A stretch of DNA of 64,000 nucleotides from Plectrocnemia conspersa (Eukaryota > Arthropoda > Insecta > Trichoptera > Polycentropodidae): assembly GCA_009617715.1 (NCBI GenBank), contig VTFK01000032.1, forward strand, positions 806,001 through 870,000, given 5' to 3'. Below are positions 62,446 to 64,000 of this stretch, in pieces. A program made the translations under genes and the position numbers. Positions within the stretch are counted from its first letter, which is position 1, and every line of letters starts with the position of its first letter. Under the pieces are notes generated by a model. The model made no database searches. It was given only the letters and a program-made list of their open reading frames with translations, and was not told the origin of the DNA.

Positions 62446-62715
62446 AAAGCGTACCTGGTTGATTTGCAATTAGAGTAATTATATTCAGTCAAATCTAACG
62501 AATATGTGCATTAAATCAGAAGCAATGATTATTTTTATGTATTGTAAATGAAAAAACTCACATTTCGGCCATGGATCCCGTCGACAGAACTGAAAATCAA
62601 TGTATTGTTATAATTCATACACACATTATGTATATATTTCATTTTCATAGTTATAACGTACCTGGTTAATTTGCAATCCGAATATTTATATTCAGTCAAA
62701 TCGAACAATGCACAT
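62446..62715 (-). repeat. Duplicated short stretch resembling two mini-exons
   Basis: Minus strand at about 62450-62500 and 62659-62710 encode DLTEYNYSNCKSTR and DLTEYKYSDCKLTR, each ending AACCAG at a donor-like GTACG(C/T). The upstream copy at 62765 opens with ATG and 36 codons before that donor. The copies are about 210 bp apart. Confidence 0.4.
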
Positions 62716-62769
62716 GAAAAATTATTGACAGGTAAAATGAATGTTATAACGTTGCTAACGGCCATCTTG

Positions 62770-63640
62770 TTTTATATTTAAATGCTCATTTTTCATTGGT
62801 CGACAACAAAAGAATTCATTATCGGAGATTCAAAAATCATAAATTTTTATTTTTATTAATTATAATTAAATATATTTCGTATGTAACTCTTATGTCAAAA
62901 AAATGAGGCTTTTATCAATATAACGATTTATTATTTCAGCTTTGAATGATATTGCTGCTTTTGATATGTGAAACGAAGCTCAATAGAACCTCCTAAAATC
63001 GTTGAGCTTTTTAAAGTTTGTTTAAAATCCAAGGACGTGGATATGCCATAAGTTACTTCAACTCATAGAGAATATCTTAAGATATGAATTAAAAATAACT
63101 TATGTTACTTCATTACTTCATCGAAAGCAATATGTTTTGCCGATATAATAGTATAATAAATTGATTTTTTTTGTAAAGAAATATGACTTTATTATGCCTT
63201 ATTTTTAGAATGGTAAACGTCGATTGATTCAGGACATCATTGCCAATAAATAATAATCAAAAATATATATTTTTTATTCGATTTAATGAAAAATGGTGCG
63301 TCTCAAAATGGCGCCCAATGCCCACTCTCTTTGGGACGCGGAATATTTTTACAGAATATTGAAGAAGTTTGAGTCATGCATTAAGAGTAGGTTTGTGTGC
63401 TATGCGAGTTGCCAGGTTCGATGCCCACCGCCCCCGGTTTGTAGAGAAGGACGCAATTAGCTTTATTTTGGATAAAATAATTTAATATGAGATCAATCTA
63501 GTATCTTGTAAGTTTTATAAATAATATTACTGAATAAATAATCCATTACAAAATAAAATACTCAATAACAATAATTGCATAATTTTGAAGGAAATAAAGA
63601 AAAATTATTAAAAGACACAAACTGGTATCCGCTTTAACGC
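62770..63640. other. No recognised gene; B-box-like sequence at 63404-63430
   Basis: TTGCCAGGTTCGATGCCCAC at about 63408 is tRNA-like and may be another SINE head. The remainder is AT-rich. Confidence 0.4.
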
Positions 63641-63668
63641 ATTTCTTCAGTGGGCAGCTGGATTCAGG

Positions 63669-63795
63669 GACGTATTTCAGCTTTTTACAGGGAAGGGGTA
63701 AATTTGTTTTCAATACAATAGTCGTTTTTTTAATATTTCCATTTCATTAGGATTTATAGTATTTTAATAAATTTTTTAAATTTCAACACAATAAA
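63669..63795 (+). mobile_element. hAT-like MITE, 5' part
   Basis: CAGGGACGTATTTCAGCTTT then CAGGGAAGGGG and GTCGTTTTTTTAATATTTCC match 14226-14310. The right terminus is not seen. Confidence 0.45.
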
Positions 63796-63960
63796 ATCGT
63801 GCCGTCGCAGTGAAAACGCTTCGTTATTTAGCATTCATATTTGATAACAATATCAAATGAAGCACATCAAAATCGAATTTTGATCAATTGGAGTGCGCAA
63901 AAAAATAATTATCCCTTCTCAGAAGTCAAAAGCACCAAAACCGTGCCGTCGAAGCTAGAA
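63796..63960. repeat. Further copy of the hairpin-associated repeat
   Basis: AATCGTGCCGTCGCAGTGAA and AAAACGCTTCG resemble one arm of the 30686 hairpin. CCCTTCTCAGAAGTCAAAAG and CCGTGCCGTCGAAG match its flank. Rearranged and incomplete. Confidence 0.5.
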
Positions 63961-64000
63961 TAAAAATGATGGATGGTGCAACTCTTTATTTTTTTAATGT

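Noticed and set aside
1..64000. CRISPR array, bacterial operon, rRNA
   Set aside because: No regularly spaced identical repeats with unique spacers, and all large-scale features are those of an animal nuclear genome.

Overview
The window is AT-rich animal nuclear DNA, most likely from an insect. The evidence is one large spliced gene with consensus GT/AG introns, a TATA-less Inr + DPE promoter candidate, and dense relics of insect-type transposons (mariner, hAT, piggyBac-like, jockey/CR1-like LINEs, tRNA-derived SINEs). There is no bacterial-style operon, CRISPR array or intact tRNA/rRNA gene. The order of insect cannot be fixed from sequence alone.

1-12 kb. One minus-strand gene dominates. 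Nine coding exons join in a consistent reading phase (11924 down to 1809) into at least 2,278 codons of a very large, low-complexity, Ser/Pro/Lys-rich protein. It carries two smoothelin-type helical domains, one at the extreme N terminus and one split across an exon junction. It also has a 16-residue S/P-rich tandem repeat and a separate threefold 'LLSVxxKVSRF' repeat. The 3' end is not reached in the window. An 8-base homopolymer in the 4.7-kb main exon puts the two halves of that exon out of frame. The likely transcription start lies about 15 kb upstream (26.76 kb), with a 5' non-coding exon ending in a strong donor. If so, 11.9-26.5 kb is mostly the first intron.

12-64 kb. I found no other convincing protein-coding gene. 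The region is intronic and intergenic DNA packed with repeats: a mariner transposase relic (14.7 kb), LINE reverse-transcriptase fragments (2.3, 15.9 and 54.4-55.9 kb), several TIR elements (15.5, 23.7, 32.1, 45.6 kb) of which the last three have recognisable target-site duplications, fold-back elements (44.8-45.5, 59.55-60.23, 50.1 kb), a diverged tandem array (19.2-20.2 kb), a SINE family with at least three copies, and an unclassified dispersed family with six copies in both orientations. One hAT (32.1-33.5 kb) sits inside another repeat whose 'empty' relative occurs at 51.4-51.8 kb, so the insertion can be verified within the window.

Small GC-richer islands (12.2, 16.2, 24.3, 30.1, 35.4, 39.7, 53.4, 61.3 kb) stand out from the background and may be regulatory or decayed coding DNA; none could be identified. 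A pair of near-identical short stretches at 62.45 and 62.66 kb resembles a duplicated mini-exon on the minus strand.
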